Shown: positions 15,914-26,469, numbered from the stretch's first letter. The stretch: 33,722 bases of DNA from Acidobacterium sp. (GCA_027315385.1 DAHUYD010000037.1:1-33722), one strand, 5' to 3'. Numbers and translations: made by a program. Notes: a model not told the origin generated them from the letters alone.

Positions 15914-15946
15914 CCGGACTTCAAAACTACCCGGCTTCAAATCAAC
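15914..15946 (+). repeat. Short imperfect direct repeat between glycosyltransferase genes
   Basis: CCGGACTTCAAAACTAC (15914-15930) is followed at once by CCGGCTTCAAATCAAC (15931-15946), alike apart from one inserted base and two substitutions. A third fragment, AGGCTTCGTGAC, follows at 15947-15958. It occupies most of the 84-base gap, the longest within this cluster. It may be a leader element for the downstream genes or leftover slippage. Confidence 0.3.
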
Positions 15947-15973
15947 AGGCTTCGTGACTGAGGAAGAGCTTCT

Positions 15974-17281
15974 ATGACGAGGGTTGCCGTACGTGTCGGT
16001 TTTCTGGTGAAGACCTTTCCGCGCTTGTCGGAGACCTTCATTCTGAACGAGATTCTGGGGCTCGAAGAGATGGGCTGGGAACTGCGCATCTACGCGCTGA
16101 AGCAGCCGGCGAAGGAGCCGGTGCATCCGGGCGTGGCACGTGTGAAGGCGCCGGTGTATTACGTGCCGGGGCTGCAACTGGAGGCCTCTCTGCTGGAGCC
16201 CTTGAAGAATCTGGCGGCGAATCTTGGAATGTTGACGAAGCGGCCGGTGCGGTATGCACAGGCGCTGGCACGGTATTTTACGAGCGCGACGGAGCCGCGC
16301 AGGAAGCATTTCTTTCAAGCCGCGTGCCTGGCATGGGAGCTGGAGAAGCAGGGAATCACGCATCTGCACGCGCACTTTGCGAACCTGCCCACGGCGCTTG
16401 CCGAGATTGTGCACTGGCTGACGGGGATTCCATTCAGCTTTACGGCACATGCGAAGGACATCTACACCAGCGACGCGCGGGATCTGGAGCGGAGGATTCG
16501 CGCGGCGACCGCGGTGATGACGTGCACGGCCTTCAACGAGGGGCATCTGCGGGCGATTGCCGGGCCGGGTGCGGCAATTCATCTTGCATATCACGGGATC
16601 GATACGGCGCGGTTTGCGGTGAAAGGCCGCGGCGAGGCGGCGCGGGAGCCCGAAGCGATTTCAACGGTGCTGACGGTGGGACGGTTCTCACCGAAGAAGG
16701 GTCTGGAGGATCTGATCCGTGCGTGCGCGATCCTTCGCGACAGAAATTGCAGGATGCGCTGCGTGATCGTGGGCTACGGCGAACAGGAAGCGGCGCTGAA
16801 GCAACTGCGCAGGGAGCTTGGGCTCGAAGCCGTGATCGAGATGCCGGGCAGGCTGGCGCAGCCGGAGGTGGTGGAGCAGTACCGGCGCGCCGCGGTGTTT
16901 GCCCTGCCGTGCGTGGTGCTGGAGAACGGCGATCGCGACGGGATTCCCAATGTGCTGTTCGAGGCGATGGCAGCGGGTGTTCCCGTTGTGACCACGAATA
17001 TCAGCGGAATTACCGAGCTGGTGCGGCACGAGGAGACGGGATGGATTGTCGATCCGCACAAGCCGGAGGCTCTGGCGGCATCGATCGAATATGTGCTGAC
17101 GCATCGCGAGCGGGCGGCGGAGGTTGTGAAACGGGCGCGGCAACGCGTAGAAGCCGACTTCACCCTAAAGGCAAGCGCGCGGCGTGCGCACGAAAAGCTG
17201 CTGGCGGCGGTAATGACCGGCATGAATGAGCCGAGGCAGAAGCAACGGGGACGCGCGGTCTGCGGGGAGGCAAGCGCATGA
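15974..17281 (+). CDS. GT4-family glycosyltransferase
   Basis: 435 residues from ATG 15974, with GGAAGAG just upstream. GT-B enzyme of the GT4 type. The N-terminal domain starts VGFLVKTFPRLSETFILNEI, typical of colanic-acid/exopolysaccharide transferases, and includes THLHAHFANLPTALAEI and FSFTAHAKDIYT. The C-terminal domain has VLTVGRFSPKKGLEDLI, then CVIVGYGEQEAALKQL and the donor-binding ENGDRDGIPNVLFEAMAAGVPVVTTNISG. It is a retaining enzyme using a nucleotide sugar and probably extends an exported glycan. Its stop overlaps the ABC exporter start (ATGA at 17278), a strong sign that both serve one product. Confidence 0.9.
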   Translation: MTRVAVRVGFLVKTFPRLSETFILNEILGLEEMGWELRIYALKQPAKEPVHPGVARVKAPVYYVPGLQLEASLLEPLKNLAANLGMLTKRPVRYAQALARYFTSATEPRRKHFFQAACLAWELEKQGITHLHAHFANLPTALAEIVHWLTGIPFSFTAHAKDIYTSDARDLERRIRAATAVMTCTAFNEGHLRAIAGPGAAIHLAYHGIDTARFAVKGRGEAAREPEAISTVLTVGRFSPKKGLEDLIRACAILRDRNCRMRCVIVGYGEQEAALKQLRRELGLEAVIEMPGRLAQPEVVEQYRRAAVFALPCVVLENGDRDGIPNVLFEAMAAGVPVVTTNISGITELVRHEETGWIVDPHKPEALAASIEYVLTHRERAAEVVKRARQRVEADFTLKASARRAHEKLLAAVMTGMNEPRQKQRGRAVCGEASA

Positions 17282-19146
17282 AGGCCGCGAGCCAGCAGAC
17301 GCCGGCGCGGGCGGAGACATGGCGCATTGGAAGCGGCCTGATGCGGCTGTGCGGACGCGATGCAGCGGCGGAGCGCAATCTTCTGGCTTCATCGGCGGTT
17401 GCCGTGCTGCTGACGGTGGCCTTTCGTCTGCTTGAGCCATGGCCTCTGAAGTTTATCTATGACGCGATCTTCCGGCACGGGCACGGGCGCGCCAAAGAGG
17501 TCTATTTGCTTGGCATCTCGATCACCGCATGGGAGGCGGGGCATCGGATGGCGCTCATCGTGCTGGCCGCGGGCAGCATGGTTGTCTTCAGCGCGCTGGG
17601 CGGACTGTTCGACTATCTGAGCAGCGTGGCGCTTGGCATAGCGGCGTCAAAGGTCCTGACGAAGTTGCGGCTGCGGCTGTTCCGTCATCTTGAATCGCTG
17701 GACATGAGTTTCCATCGTCGGCACAAGACGGGCGACCTGATTGCGTCCGTGACGGCAGACATCGACCGGCTGCGCGATGTGACGGTGTCGGCGCTGCTTC
17801 CTTTCCTGACGCGGAGCCTGGTGCTGCTGGCGATGGTGGCGGTGATGCTGGGGATGAACTGGCGGCTTGGCGTGCTGGTGCTGCCTGTGTTTCCGGCGTT
17901 CTACATCGTGGTGACGCGGACGACGAAGCGGATCCAGCGGGTGGCGCGGGAACAGCGCAAGCGGGATGGAGGCATTGCAGCGATTACAGCGGAGGCGATG
18001 GGCGCAATCCAGACGATCCAGGCGTATGGGCTGGAGGAGGAATTTGTTCATCGCATCAGCGGCGACAACCAGGGCAGCCTGATGGAAGGCAACCGGGCGC
18101 AGCAGCTTTCATCGCGGCTGGCAGGCGTGGTGGATCTGTTTGCCGCGCTGGCGACGGCGGGTGTGCTGCTGCTGGGGGCTAAGAGCGTTCTGGACGGCAA
18201 GCTGACGGCGGGCGACCTGATTGTGTTTATCAGCTATCTGCGGAACTCGTTCAAGCCGATCCGGCAGACGGCGAAGTATCTCGCGCGGATTGCCAAGGCG
18301 CTGGCGTCCGGCGGCCGCGTGCTTGCGCTGTTTGCCGAGACACCCACGATCGCGAACACGATCGGCTCAATCACCGCGCCGCGGCTGAGAGGCGAGATTC
18401 GGTTTGAGGGTGTGAGCTTTGCGTATCGCCCTGGGCACCCTGTGCTGAAGGACGTTTCGTTTACGCTGCGGGCCGGGGAGCGGGGAGTGATTGTGGGGCC
18501 CTCGGGCAGCGGGAAGTCGACGCTGGCGGCGCTGCTGATGCGCTTCCACGATCCGCAGGCGGGGGTGATCCGCGTGGATGGAGAGGATATCCGCAATCTC
18601 ACCCTGGAAAGCCTGCGCGCGCAGATTGCGGTGGTGATGCAGGAGACGGTGCTGTTCACGGGCAGCATTGCGGAGAATATCCGGCTGGGCTCATTGCGCG
18701 CGAGCGAGGAGCAGATACGCCGCGCGGCGGTGAAGGCACGCGCGGCGGAGTTCATCCACCGGATGTCAAGCGACTATGCGACGCAGGTGGGCGAGCGCGG
18801 CGCGACGCTGTCCGGCGGTCAGCGGCAGCGGATGGCGATTGCGCGGGCGTATCTGCGGGACTCCTCGATTCTGCTGCTGGATGAGGCGACGACCGGGCTG
18901 GACAGCAAGAACCGGGACCTTGTGTTGAGCGCGTTGCGCGAGCTGAGCGCGAGCCGGACCACGTTGACGATTACGCACGAGATTGGCGAGGCGCAGGATG
19001 CGGACCGGATTCTCTACCTGTGCGATGGGCGGCTGGAGGAGCAGGGGACGCATGAGCAACTGATGCGCCGCGGCGGGGGCTACCGGGCTCTGTACATGCA
19101 ACGCGCACCTATGGGTATGCAACAGGAGGTTGTACATGCAGGGTGA
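17278..19146 (+). CDS. Fused ABC exporter (membrane domain plus ATPase)
   Basis: 622 residues, MsbA/lipid-type half-transporter, working as a dimer in the inner membrane. The membrane domain spans ~30-340, with segments near 38-56, 97-118, 168-190 and 193-212 and the coupling-helix text DMSFHRRHKTGDLIASVTADIDRLRD. ATPase domain ~375-605: Walker A GPSGSGKST (407-415), signature LSGGQ (511-515), Walker B ILLLDEAT (531-538), H-loop His in TITHE. All catalytic residues are present, so it is an active exporter or flippase. Neighbouring glycosyltransferases suggest a glycolipid or glycan intermediate as cargo. It overlaps the gene before by 4 bases and the one after by 11. Confidence 0.93.
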   Translation: MKAASQQTPARAETWRIGSGLMRLCGRDAAAERNLLASSAVAVLLTVAFRLLEPWPLKFIYDAIFRHGHGRAKEVYLLGISITAWEAGHRMALIVLAAGSMVVFSALGGLFDYLSSVALGIAASKVLTKLRLRLFRHLESLDMSFHRRHKTGDLIASVTADIDRLRDVTVSALLPFLTRSLVLLAMVAVMLGMNWRLGVLVLPVFPAFYIVVTRTTKRIQRVAREQRKRDGGIAAITAEAMGAIQTIQAYGLEEEFVHRISGDNQGSLMEGNRAQQLSSRLAGVVDLFAALATAGVLLLGAKSVLDGKLTAGDLIVFISYLRNSFKPIRQTAKYLARIAKALASGGRVLALFAETPTIANTIGSITAPRLRGEIRFEGVSFAYRPGHPVLKDVSFTLRAGERGVIVGPSGSGKSTLAALLMRFHDPQAGVIRVDGEDIRNLTLESLRAQIAVVMQETVLFTGSIAENIRLGSLRASEEQIRRAAVKARAAEFIHRMSSDYATQVGERGATLSGGQRQRMAIARAYLRDSSILLLDEATTGLDSKNRDLVLSALRELSASRTTLTITHEIGEAQDADRILYLCDGRLEEQGTHEQLMRRGGGYRALYMQRAPMGMQQEVVHAG

Positions 19147-20284
19147 GCGGGCGGTGCAGCCAACTCGGCTTTGGATTCTGCGCCACGGGCGGAGCACGCT
19201 GAATGACGCGCAGACGTTTCAAGGCTGCGGGGCGGAGAGCGAACTGACGGCGGAGGGCATTCACAGCGCCGAGTGCGCGGGCGCGCGGCTGGCGTGCGAA
19301 GGGCTTGACGCGGTATACACAAGCCCGCTGCGCCGCGCGGTGCAGACGGCGGAGCTGGTGCGAGGCGCGCTGCAGCAGGGGGAGCGCGTGCCGGCGCCGG
19401 AAGTGGCCGAGGCGCTGCGCGAGACGGAGCTGCCCGGCTGGGAGGGACTGACGTATGCGAAAGTGCGGGAGCGCTATCCGGAGCAGCTACGGCGGTTTCA
19501 CGAGAGTCCCGGGAATTTTTCGTTGCGGGATGCAGAGGGCAAGGAGCGGTGGCCGGTGCTGGAGATGGAGCAGCGCGTGCATCGCTTCCTGTCAAGACTG
19601 CTGAGCACGCAGGCGGGCGAGAGCATTCTGCTGGTGACGCACGGCGGGCCGGCGCGGATCATGCTGCTGGCGGCATTGCGACTGAGTATTCGCAGCTTCA
19701 ACACGCTGCAGATTTCGCATGGTGGGTTGAGCTGTGTGACGGCGCATAGCTGGCCCGATCGGCTGCATCTTGACGTACTGAACGAGATGAGCCACATCGA
19801 AGCGAAGCTGCCCAAGCTGAAGGACGGCAAGGATGGCCTGCGGCTGCTGCTGGTGGCGAGCGCCGACGAGCGGGTGCGTGTCGAAGAGGAAGAGACGCTG
19901 GCGCAGATGATTGAGCGGCTGCCGATCCACCGTGCGCTGGCGGCGGGGCAGGAGGGCGTGACGGCGGCGATGCGGCTGCTGCGGTACCGGCGGCGGTCCA
20001 CGATCGAGACGTGCACAGAGGCGGGGCTGCGGGGAGCGATTGAGCGGCAACTGAGCCGGCAGCGGCCAAATGAGGTTGTAAACCTGCTGATCACGGGACG
20101 CGGCGAGGCGCTGCGCGAGGTTGTGCAGCGGTCGATGCGATGGGACGACCTGGAGACGCCGCCGAGCCTTGGGCCATGCCAAGGGCTGAGCGTGGTGCAC
20201 TTGCCGCGCACGGCCGAGCACCCGGTGCTGCAGGCAGTGAATACATTCCAGGCGACGGGATGCCCGGCAGGAGAAGCGGTATGA
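19136..20284 (+). CDS. Tandem histidine phosphatase, second domain degenerate
   Basis: 382 residues from ATG 19136, with AGGAGG six bases upstream inside the exporter gene. An in-frame TTG at 19130 is rejected. Domain 1 (~10-205) is a phosphoglycerate-mutase-like phosphatase: nucleophile His17 in LRHGRSTLN, SPLRRAVQTAEL, acid Glu in LRETELPGWEGL, second His in LLVTHGGPARI. Domain 2 (~225-375) keeps the pattern (RLLLVASADE at its start, NLLITGRGEALREVV where the second-His strand falls, then GLSVVHL) but lacks both catalytic His. It looks like a duplicated, dead copy. The likely substrate is a sugar phosphate or phospho-glycan precursor of the cluster. It overlaps the epimerase start by 4 bases. 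Confidence 0.8.
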   Translation: MQGERAVQPTRLWILRHGRSTLNDAQTFQGCGAESELTAEGIHSAECAGARLACEGLDAVYTSPLRRAVQTAELVRGALQQGERVPAPEVAEALRETELPGWEGLTYAKVRERYPEQLRRFHESPGNFSLRDAEGKERWPVLEMEQRVHRFLSRLLSTQAGESILLVTHGGPARIMLLAALRLSIRSFNTLQISHGGLSCVTAHSWPDRLHLDVLNEMSHIEAKLPKLKDGKDGLRLLLVASADERVRVEEEETLAQMIERLPIHRALAAGQEGVTAAMRLLRYRRRSTIETCTEAGLRGAIERQLSRQRPNEVVNLLITGRGEALREVVQRSMRWDDLETPPSLGPCQGLSVVHLPRTAEHPVLQAVNTFQATGCPAGEAV

Positions 20285-21303
20285 GAGTTCTGGTGACGGG
20301 AGCGGCGGGTTTTGTGGGGTATCACACGGCGCAGCGGCTGCTGAAGGATGGCCATGTGGTGTTTGGCCTGGACAATTTGAATGACTACTACGCGGTGGAG
20401 CTGAAGCGAGCGCGGCTGGCGCAACTGGAGCAGCATAGCCGCTTCCTGTTTGAGCGCACGGAACTGGCCGATGGGGGCGCGGTGCGACAACTGGTGGAAC
20501 GCGCCAGGCCGGAGTGCGTGGTGCATCTGGCGGCACAGGCGGGGGTGCGCTACTCGATGGAGAATCCCGGCGCGTATGTGGAGAGCAACCTTGCGGGATT
20601 TGTAAACCTGCTGGAAGCGTGCGCGCATGGCGCCGATGTGCGGCATTTTCTTTATGCGTCGTCGAGCTCAGTGTACGGGGCCAATACGGCGATTCCCTTC
20701 CGGACAGCGGATGCGGTGGATTGTCCGATCTCCCTTTATGCGGCGACGAAGCGCGCCAATGAGCTGATGGCGCACACGTACAGCCATCTATATGGGCTGC
20801 CGGTTACGGGGATGCGGTTCTTTACGGTGTATGGGCCGTGGGGCCGGCCGGACATGGCGTACTACAAGTTTGCCGATGCGATTCTTGCGGGGCGGCCGAT
20901 CAAGGTCTACAACCACGGGGCGATGCGGCGCGACTTTACGTATGTGGACGACGTGGTGGAAGCGATCGTGAGGCTGCTGCCGCTGGCGCCTGAGACGCCG
21001 CTGTTCGAGTCGAGCGGCGGGACGCTGTTGAGCAACGCGCGGAGCCGCGTGATCAACATCGGGAACAACCGGCCGGAAGAACTGCTGCATTTCATTGAAG
21101 TGCTGGAGGCGAGCCTTGGGAAGCGCGCGCTGCGGGAATACCTGCCGATGCAGGCGGGGGATGTGCCGGAGACGTATGCGTGCATGGATGAGCTGATGGA
21201 GCTGACAGGCTACCGGCCATCGATTTGCCTGAAAGAAGGCATTGAACGATTCGCGTGGTGGTATCTGGACTATCACCGGGCGCCGGCAGAGCGAATTGCA
21301 TGA
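20281..21303 (+). CDS. NAD-dependent epimerase, UDP-glucuronate 4-epimerase-like
   Basis: 340 residues from ATG 20281 (ATGA overlap with the phosphatase stop). An earlier in-frame ATG at 20140 lies within the phosphatase gene and is not the start. Extended SDR: NAD-binding TGAAGFVG at residues 7-14, GLDNLNDYYAVELKRARL, VHLAAQAGVRYSMENP, catalytic Ser in ASSSSVYG and Tyr-x3-Lys in YAATK, then RFFTVYGPWGRPDMAYYKF and RRDFTYVDDVVEAI. These are hallmarks of UDP-glucuronate/galacturonate 4-epimerases (CapI type). It would supply UDP-galacturonate to the glycosyltransferases upstream. UDP-glucose 4-epimerase activity is the main alternative. Confidence 0.88.
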   Translation: MRVLVTGAAGFVGYHTAQRLLKDGHVVFGLDNLNDYYAVELKRARLAQLEQHSRFLFERTELADGGAVRQLVERARPECVVHLAAQAGVRYSMENPGAYVESNLAGFVNLLEACAHGADVRHFLYASSSSVYGANTAIPFRTADAVDCPISLYAATKRANELMAHTYSHLYGLPVTGMRFFTVYGPWGRPDMAYYKFADAILAGRPIKVYNHGAMRRDFTYVDDVVEAIVRLLPLAPETPLFESSGGTLLSNARSRVINIGNNRPEELLHFIEVLEASLGKRALREYLPMQAGDVPETYACMDELMELTGYRPSICLKEGIERFAWWYLDYHRAPAERIA

Positions 21304-24149
21304 AGAGACGACTGGAACGACGCTTGCGGATGGCGGCGGTGCTGCTGACGGCGACGAGTGGGTGGGCACAGGCGGGGCCGACGATGGCGCTGCGCGGTGC
21401 GGTGCGGGACGAGAATGGCGGCGCGATAGCGGGCGCGCGCGTGGCGGCGCTGTGCGGCCACCGGCCGGCGCAGACCACAACCGGGAGCGATGGCAGCTAT
21501 GTGCTGCAACTGCCTGTGGGAACGAAGTGCACGATTCATGCGGCAGCGGAGAACTTTGCCGCGAGCGACGCGGAGCAGCGCGTGATGGACGCGGCAAGCA
21601 CGGCGGACTTTGCGCTGAAGGTGGCGGCGACGACCGCGGACGTGGTGGTCCATGCGGACGACGAGCCGCTGATCAGCGCCGATCCGGAGGCGAATGCGGG
21701 CGCCATTGTGCTGGGGGAGCAGGATCTGGAGTCGCTGCCGGACGATCCGGATGATCTGATGGAGGATCTTCTGGCGATGGTGGGACCTTCGCCTTCGGGC
21801 GGCGTGCAGCTGTACACGGATGGCTTCAAGGGGCAGAAACTGCCGCCCAAGGCCGCGATCCGGCAGATCAAGATCAACCAGAACCCCTACTCCGCGCAGT
21901 TCGATCACGTGGGTCTGGGCCGGATTGAGGTATTGACGAAGCCGGGCACGAACCCTGTGCACGGGGAGTTTGCGTACCGGATCAGCGATGTGGCGTTGGA
22001 CTCGCGCAATCCGTTTGCAACAACGCAGGCGCCGTACCGGGCGCAACTGATTACGGGCAGCGTGGGCGGGCCGCTGACGCAGAAGCTCTCGTACTTTCTG
22101 GATTTTCAGGATCGGATTGCGACGAACAACGCGGTGGTGAATGCGCAGGTGCTGAGCGGGGCGCTGCAACCGCTGGCGCTGAGCCAGACACTGCTGATTC
22201 CAGCGCAAAATCTTTCAACGGGCGGGAGGGTGGATTTTCAGGCGACGGAGAACACGACGCTGACGACGCGGTTTGAGTACACGCGCGACACGGCGGCGGG
22301 CACCGGGCCGGGCGGATTTGTGCTGGGGACGGGCGCGTACGGCTCGAACCTGCAGACCGAGGACATGCAGGTTTCCGCGACGACCGCGCTGAATCGCGCG
22401 ACGGTGAACGAGTTGCGCATTCAGTATCTGCGGATGGGCGCGACCGACAGCCCGGCAAGCACGGCTCCCACGATTGCGGTGCTGAATTCATTTACCGGCG
22501 GCGGCGCGGCGGCGGGCGCGTTTGCGCAGAACCAGTCGTTGTACGAGATCCAGGATTATGTGTCGCACGTGCATGGGGCGCATACGATTGAGCTGGGCGA
22601 GCAGGCGCGGTTTCTGGCGTTCCAGAACGATGCGCCGACGAAGTTCAACGGCGACTATGTATTTTCCGGGGGCGTTGCGCCGGTGCTGGGCACGACCGGG
22701 CAACCGGTGCTGGGGCCGACGGGCGCGCCGGCGATGGCGAGTATTTCATCGCTTGAGCGCTACCGGCGGACGCTGGTGCTCGAGGGGATGGGTCTTTCTC
22801 CGGCGCAGATTCGCGCGCTGGGCGGCGGTGCGTCGCAGTACACGGTAGCGACGGGCGCGCCGGGGGCGAGCGTGATGCAGTTTGATTTTGGCGCCTTTGC
22901 GCAGGACGACTGGCGGGTGAGCAAGCGGCTGACGCTGAGTGCGGGGCTGCGCTGGGAGGGCCAGAACACGATTCACCGGTGGACGGATGTGGGACCGCGG
23001 CTGGCGGTGGCATGGATGCCGGGCGGGCCGCACAGCGGCACGGTGATTCGCGCCGGCAGCGGCATGTTCTTCGAGCGGTTCTTACCGGAGCTCTATGTAA
23101 ATACGCTGCGCTACAACGGCGTGACGCAGCAGCAGTTTGTCGTGGCGGATCCGGATTTCTATCCGACGGCGCCGCCGGTGAGCGCGTTTGCGGGGCAGGG
23201 ATTGGCGCAGACGATCGAGACGCTTTCGCCTGCGCTGCGCGCGCCTTACCTGATGCAGTCCTCGCTCTCAGTGGAGCAGAGGCTGCCGGGCGCGGCGGTG
23301 GGCGGGATCACGGTGGCGAACACGCAAGGGAGGCATCTGCTCTACTCCGCGAATGTGGCGGCGAACGCGGCGGCGGGAAACAACTACCAGTACAAATCCG
23401 AGGGGAGCCTGAACGAGACGCAGGTGACGGTGTCAGTGCGCAGGAAGTATCGCAACGGGTTTGCGCTGTTTGGGAATTACACATGGACCCATGCTCTCGA
23501 CAACACGGATGGGGCGTCGATGTTTCCTGTGAACCAAAACAACCTGGCGGCGGAGTATGGGCGCGCGGCGACGGACATCCACCACTATGCGGTGGTGAAC
23601 GGAACGCTGCCGGGGCCGCTGGGCATGACGATGAGCCCTTACTTCATCGTGCGTTCGGGTGCGCCTTTCAACATCACGACGGGACACGACAACAACGGCG
23701 ACTCGATTTACAACGACCGGCCGGGGATTGCGACGGATGCGACGCGGCCGGGTGTGGTGAAGACGCCGTATGGGCTGCTCGATCCGTCCCCGGCAGCGGG
23801 CGAAGCGATTCTGCCGCGGAACTTTGGGCAGGGCCCGGCCTTCATGGAGATGAATCTGCGGGTGAGCCGCGCGTTTGCCTTTCACCGCGCGGAACCTGGC
23901 GGGGTGACGCCGGCGGCGCAGATGCGTCCGGGATGGTTTTATCTTCCGCACACGCCGACGGGACCGCACCTGACAGCGAGCGTGACGGCACGGAACCTGC
24001 TGAACCATGACAATCGCGGATTGCCGACGGGGAACCTGAGCTCGCCGCTGTTTAACCAGTCGAATACGCTTTCGTCGGCAACGGATCCGATGCTGCCCTC
24101 GTACGGCAACAACCGGCGGGTTCAGTTTGAGCTGCGGTTCAACTTCTGA
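21300..24149 (+). CDS. TonB-dependent receptor (Oar-like) with carboxypeptidase-regulatory-like domain
   Basis: 949 residues from ATG 21300, overlapping the epimerase stop (ATGA). Signal peptide 1-25 (RRLERRLRMAAVLLTATSGWAQA). Residues ~30-105 are a carboxypeptidase-regulatory-like sandwich (RGAVRDENGGAIAGARVAAL ... SDGSYVLQLPVG). A plug follows (LESLPDDPDDLMEDLLAM ... GFKGQKLPPKAAIRQIKINQNPYSAQFD ... GLGRIEVLTKPG), then an outer-membrane barrel ending in NNRRVQFELRFNF, whose terminal Phe is the assembly signal. This layout is common in large acidobacterial receptors. It imports or handles an unknown substrate at the outer membrane. Overlap with a biosynthetic gene suggests its ligand or partner is the cluster's glycan. 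No obvious TonB box was located. Confidence 0.92.
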   Translation: MKRRLERRLRMAAVLLTATSGWAQAGPTMALRGAVRDENGGAIAGARVAALCGHRPAQTTTGSDGSYVLQLPVGTKCTIHAAAENFAASDAEQRVMDAASTADFALKVAATTADVVVHADDEPLISADPEANAGAIVLGEQDLESLPDDPDDLMEDLLAMVGPSPSGGVQLYTDGFKGQKLPPKAAIRQIKINQNPYSAQFDHVGLGRIEVLTKPGTNPVHGEFAYRISDVALDSRNPFATTQAPYRAQLITGSVGGPLTQKLSYFLDFQDRIATNNAVVNAQVLSGALQPLALSQTLLIPAQNLSTGGRVDFQATENTTLTTRFEYTRDTAAGTGPGGFVLGTGAYGSNLQTEDMQVSATTALNRATVNELRIQYLRMGATDSPASTAPTIAVLNSFTGGGAAAGAFAQNQSLYEIQDYVSHVHGAHTIELGEQARFLAFQNDAPTKFNGDYVFSGGVAPVLGTTGQPVLGPTGAPAMASISSLERYRRTLVLEGMGLSPAQIRALGGGASQYTVATGAPGASVMQFDFGAFAQDDWRVSKRLTLSAGLRWEGQNTIHRWTDVGPRLAVAWMPGGPHSGTVIRAGSGMFFERFLPELYVNTLRYNGVTQQQFVVADPDFYPTAPPVSAFAGQGLAQTIETLSPALRAPYLMQSSLSVEQRLPGAAVGGITVANTQGRHLLYSANVAANAAAGNNYQYKSEGSLNETQVTVSVRRKYRNGFALFGNYTWTHALDNTDGASMFPVNQNNLAAEYGRAATDIHHYAVVNGTLPGPLGMTMSPYFIVRSGAPFNITTGHDNNGDSIYNDRPGIATDATRPGVVKTPYGLLDPSPAAGEAILPRNFGQGPAFMEMNLRVSRAFAFHRAEPGGVTPAAQMRPGWFYLPHTPTGPHLTASVTARNLLNHDNRGLPTGNLSSPLFNQSNTLSSATDPMLPSYGNNRRVQFELRFNF

Positions 24150-24179
24150 TTGCGGGCAGGTCTGCGAAATGTCGCGCTG

Positions 24180-25430
<1,251 letters not shown>

Positions 25431-25570
25431 TCAAGAGGACGATCCTCAGGCATTTACCGTCAAAAGGCACTTCCTGAGTTTTGCAGAATCCATGCTACCT
25501 CAGCGCCTCAGTCGTGTGAACAGGGCTTCACGAAACTCAGCCGATCCCGATGATCAAACCGGAAATGCTG

Positions 25571-26338
25571 CTAGTCGGCCGAGGTTTTGGCGCGGAGGGG
25601 GCCATCTTTTGGCGCGGGGGCCGAGGTTTTTTTGTCCGCGGGCCGTTCCATGCCTTGGGCGGTCTGGGCCATGCGGAGGTGCTGCTCCATGAGGCGGCGC
25701 GCATCGGCGGGCCTGCGGGAGCGGACCGCGCGGTAGATTTCGCGGTGCATCTCGGCGGATTCGCGAAGGTCGATGGCGCGCTCGACGGTTTTGCGGCGCT
25801 TGTCGTACATGGAGGAGGTGATGGTTTCCATGATGGCGGCGAGGATGGGATTGCCGGAGGCCTGGGCGATGATGCGATGGAAGAGCACATCGTGGATGAG
25901 GTACTCGGAGGGATTCTCAAGGGCGGCAAACATCTCGGCGACTTCCTCAGAGAGCAGCGCGTGATGCTCTTCTCTTCCGCGCTCGGCGGCCAGGGCTGCG
26001 AGACTGCTCTCAAGCAGGATGCGGGCCTCGAACATCTGCCAGGACTGAAAGCCGTGGAGCGCGCCCATGAAGCTGAGCGAGGCTTTGCCGATGTCGGGCG
26101 GTCCATCGGCTACGAAGGTGCCGACGCCGTGGCGAATCTTCATGACGCCCATGGCGGCGAGATAGCCGATGCCGGTGCGGAGGCTGGCGCGGCTGATCTT
26201 GAGGTCGCGGGAGAGCTCGCGCTCGGGCGGGAGTTTGTCGCCGGGCTGGAGCGTGCCACTTTCAATCAGGGAGCGAACGTGGTTGACCACTTGCATGGTT
26301 CGGTGAGATTCGGGCACTTCCGGTTTAACCCGCGGCAT
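25571..26338 (-). CDS. FadR-family GntR regulator of hexuronate genes
   Basis: 255 residues from ATG 26338, with AAGAAGG upstream; an ATG at 26395 would add a Cys/His-rich tail without support. The winged helix spans ~15-80 (VVNHVRSLIESGTLQPGDKLPPERELSRDLKISRASLRTGIGYLAAMGVMKIRHGVGTFV). The C-terminal FCD helical ligand domain spans ~90-225 (EARILLESSLAALAAERG, DVLFHRIIAQASGNPILAAIM, EMHREIYRAVRSRRPADARRLMEQHL), with the D...H...H metal-site residues visible. A Lys/Pro tail follows. It is divergent from uxaC with a 196-base gap holding an inverted repeat, so it likely represses that operon and is relieved by a uronate. This is typical of UxuR/ExuR relatives. Confidence 0.88.
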   Translation of the reverse strand: MPRVKPEVPESHRTMQVVNHVRSLIESGTLQPGDKLPPERELSRDLKISRASLRTGIGYLAAMGVMKIRHGVGTFVADGPPDIGKASLSFMGALHGFQSWQMFEARILLESSLAALAAERGREEHHALLSEEVAEMFAALENPSEYLIHDVLFHRIIAQASGNPILAAIMETITSSMYDKRRKTVERAIDLRESAEMHREIYRAVRSRRPADARRLMEQHLRMAQTAQGMERPADKKTSAPAPKDGPLRAKTSAD

Positions 26339-26462
26339 AGGATGCACCTTCTTGCAGATTGAATGCGGAAAATATGGACAAAATGAGCTTACCACCGGAA
26401 GCGCGGTCGCGGCTTTCGAAAAAAGAGGGAAAGTTGAGCGAGACAGTTATGCCGCCGCTGTG

Positions 26463-26468
26463 TATACT
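26463..26468 (+). promoter_or_regulatory. Possible -10 box for the uxaC operon
   Basis: TATACT matches TATAAT at 5 of 6 positions. The -35 region is weak (nothing convincing 16-18 bases upstream), so an activator or an extended context may be needed. The predicted start, about 26475, lies within the inverted repeat that follows, consistent with repression at the start site. Confidence 0.4.
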
Positions 26469-26469
26469 T

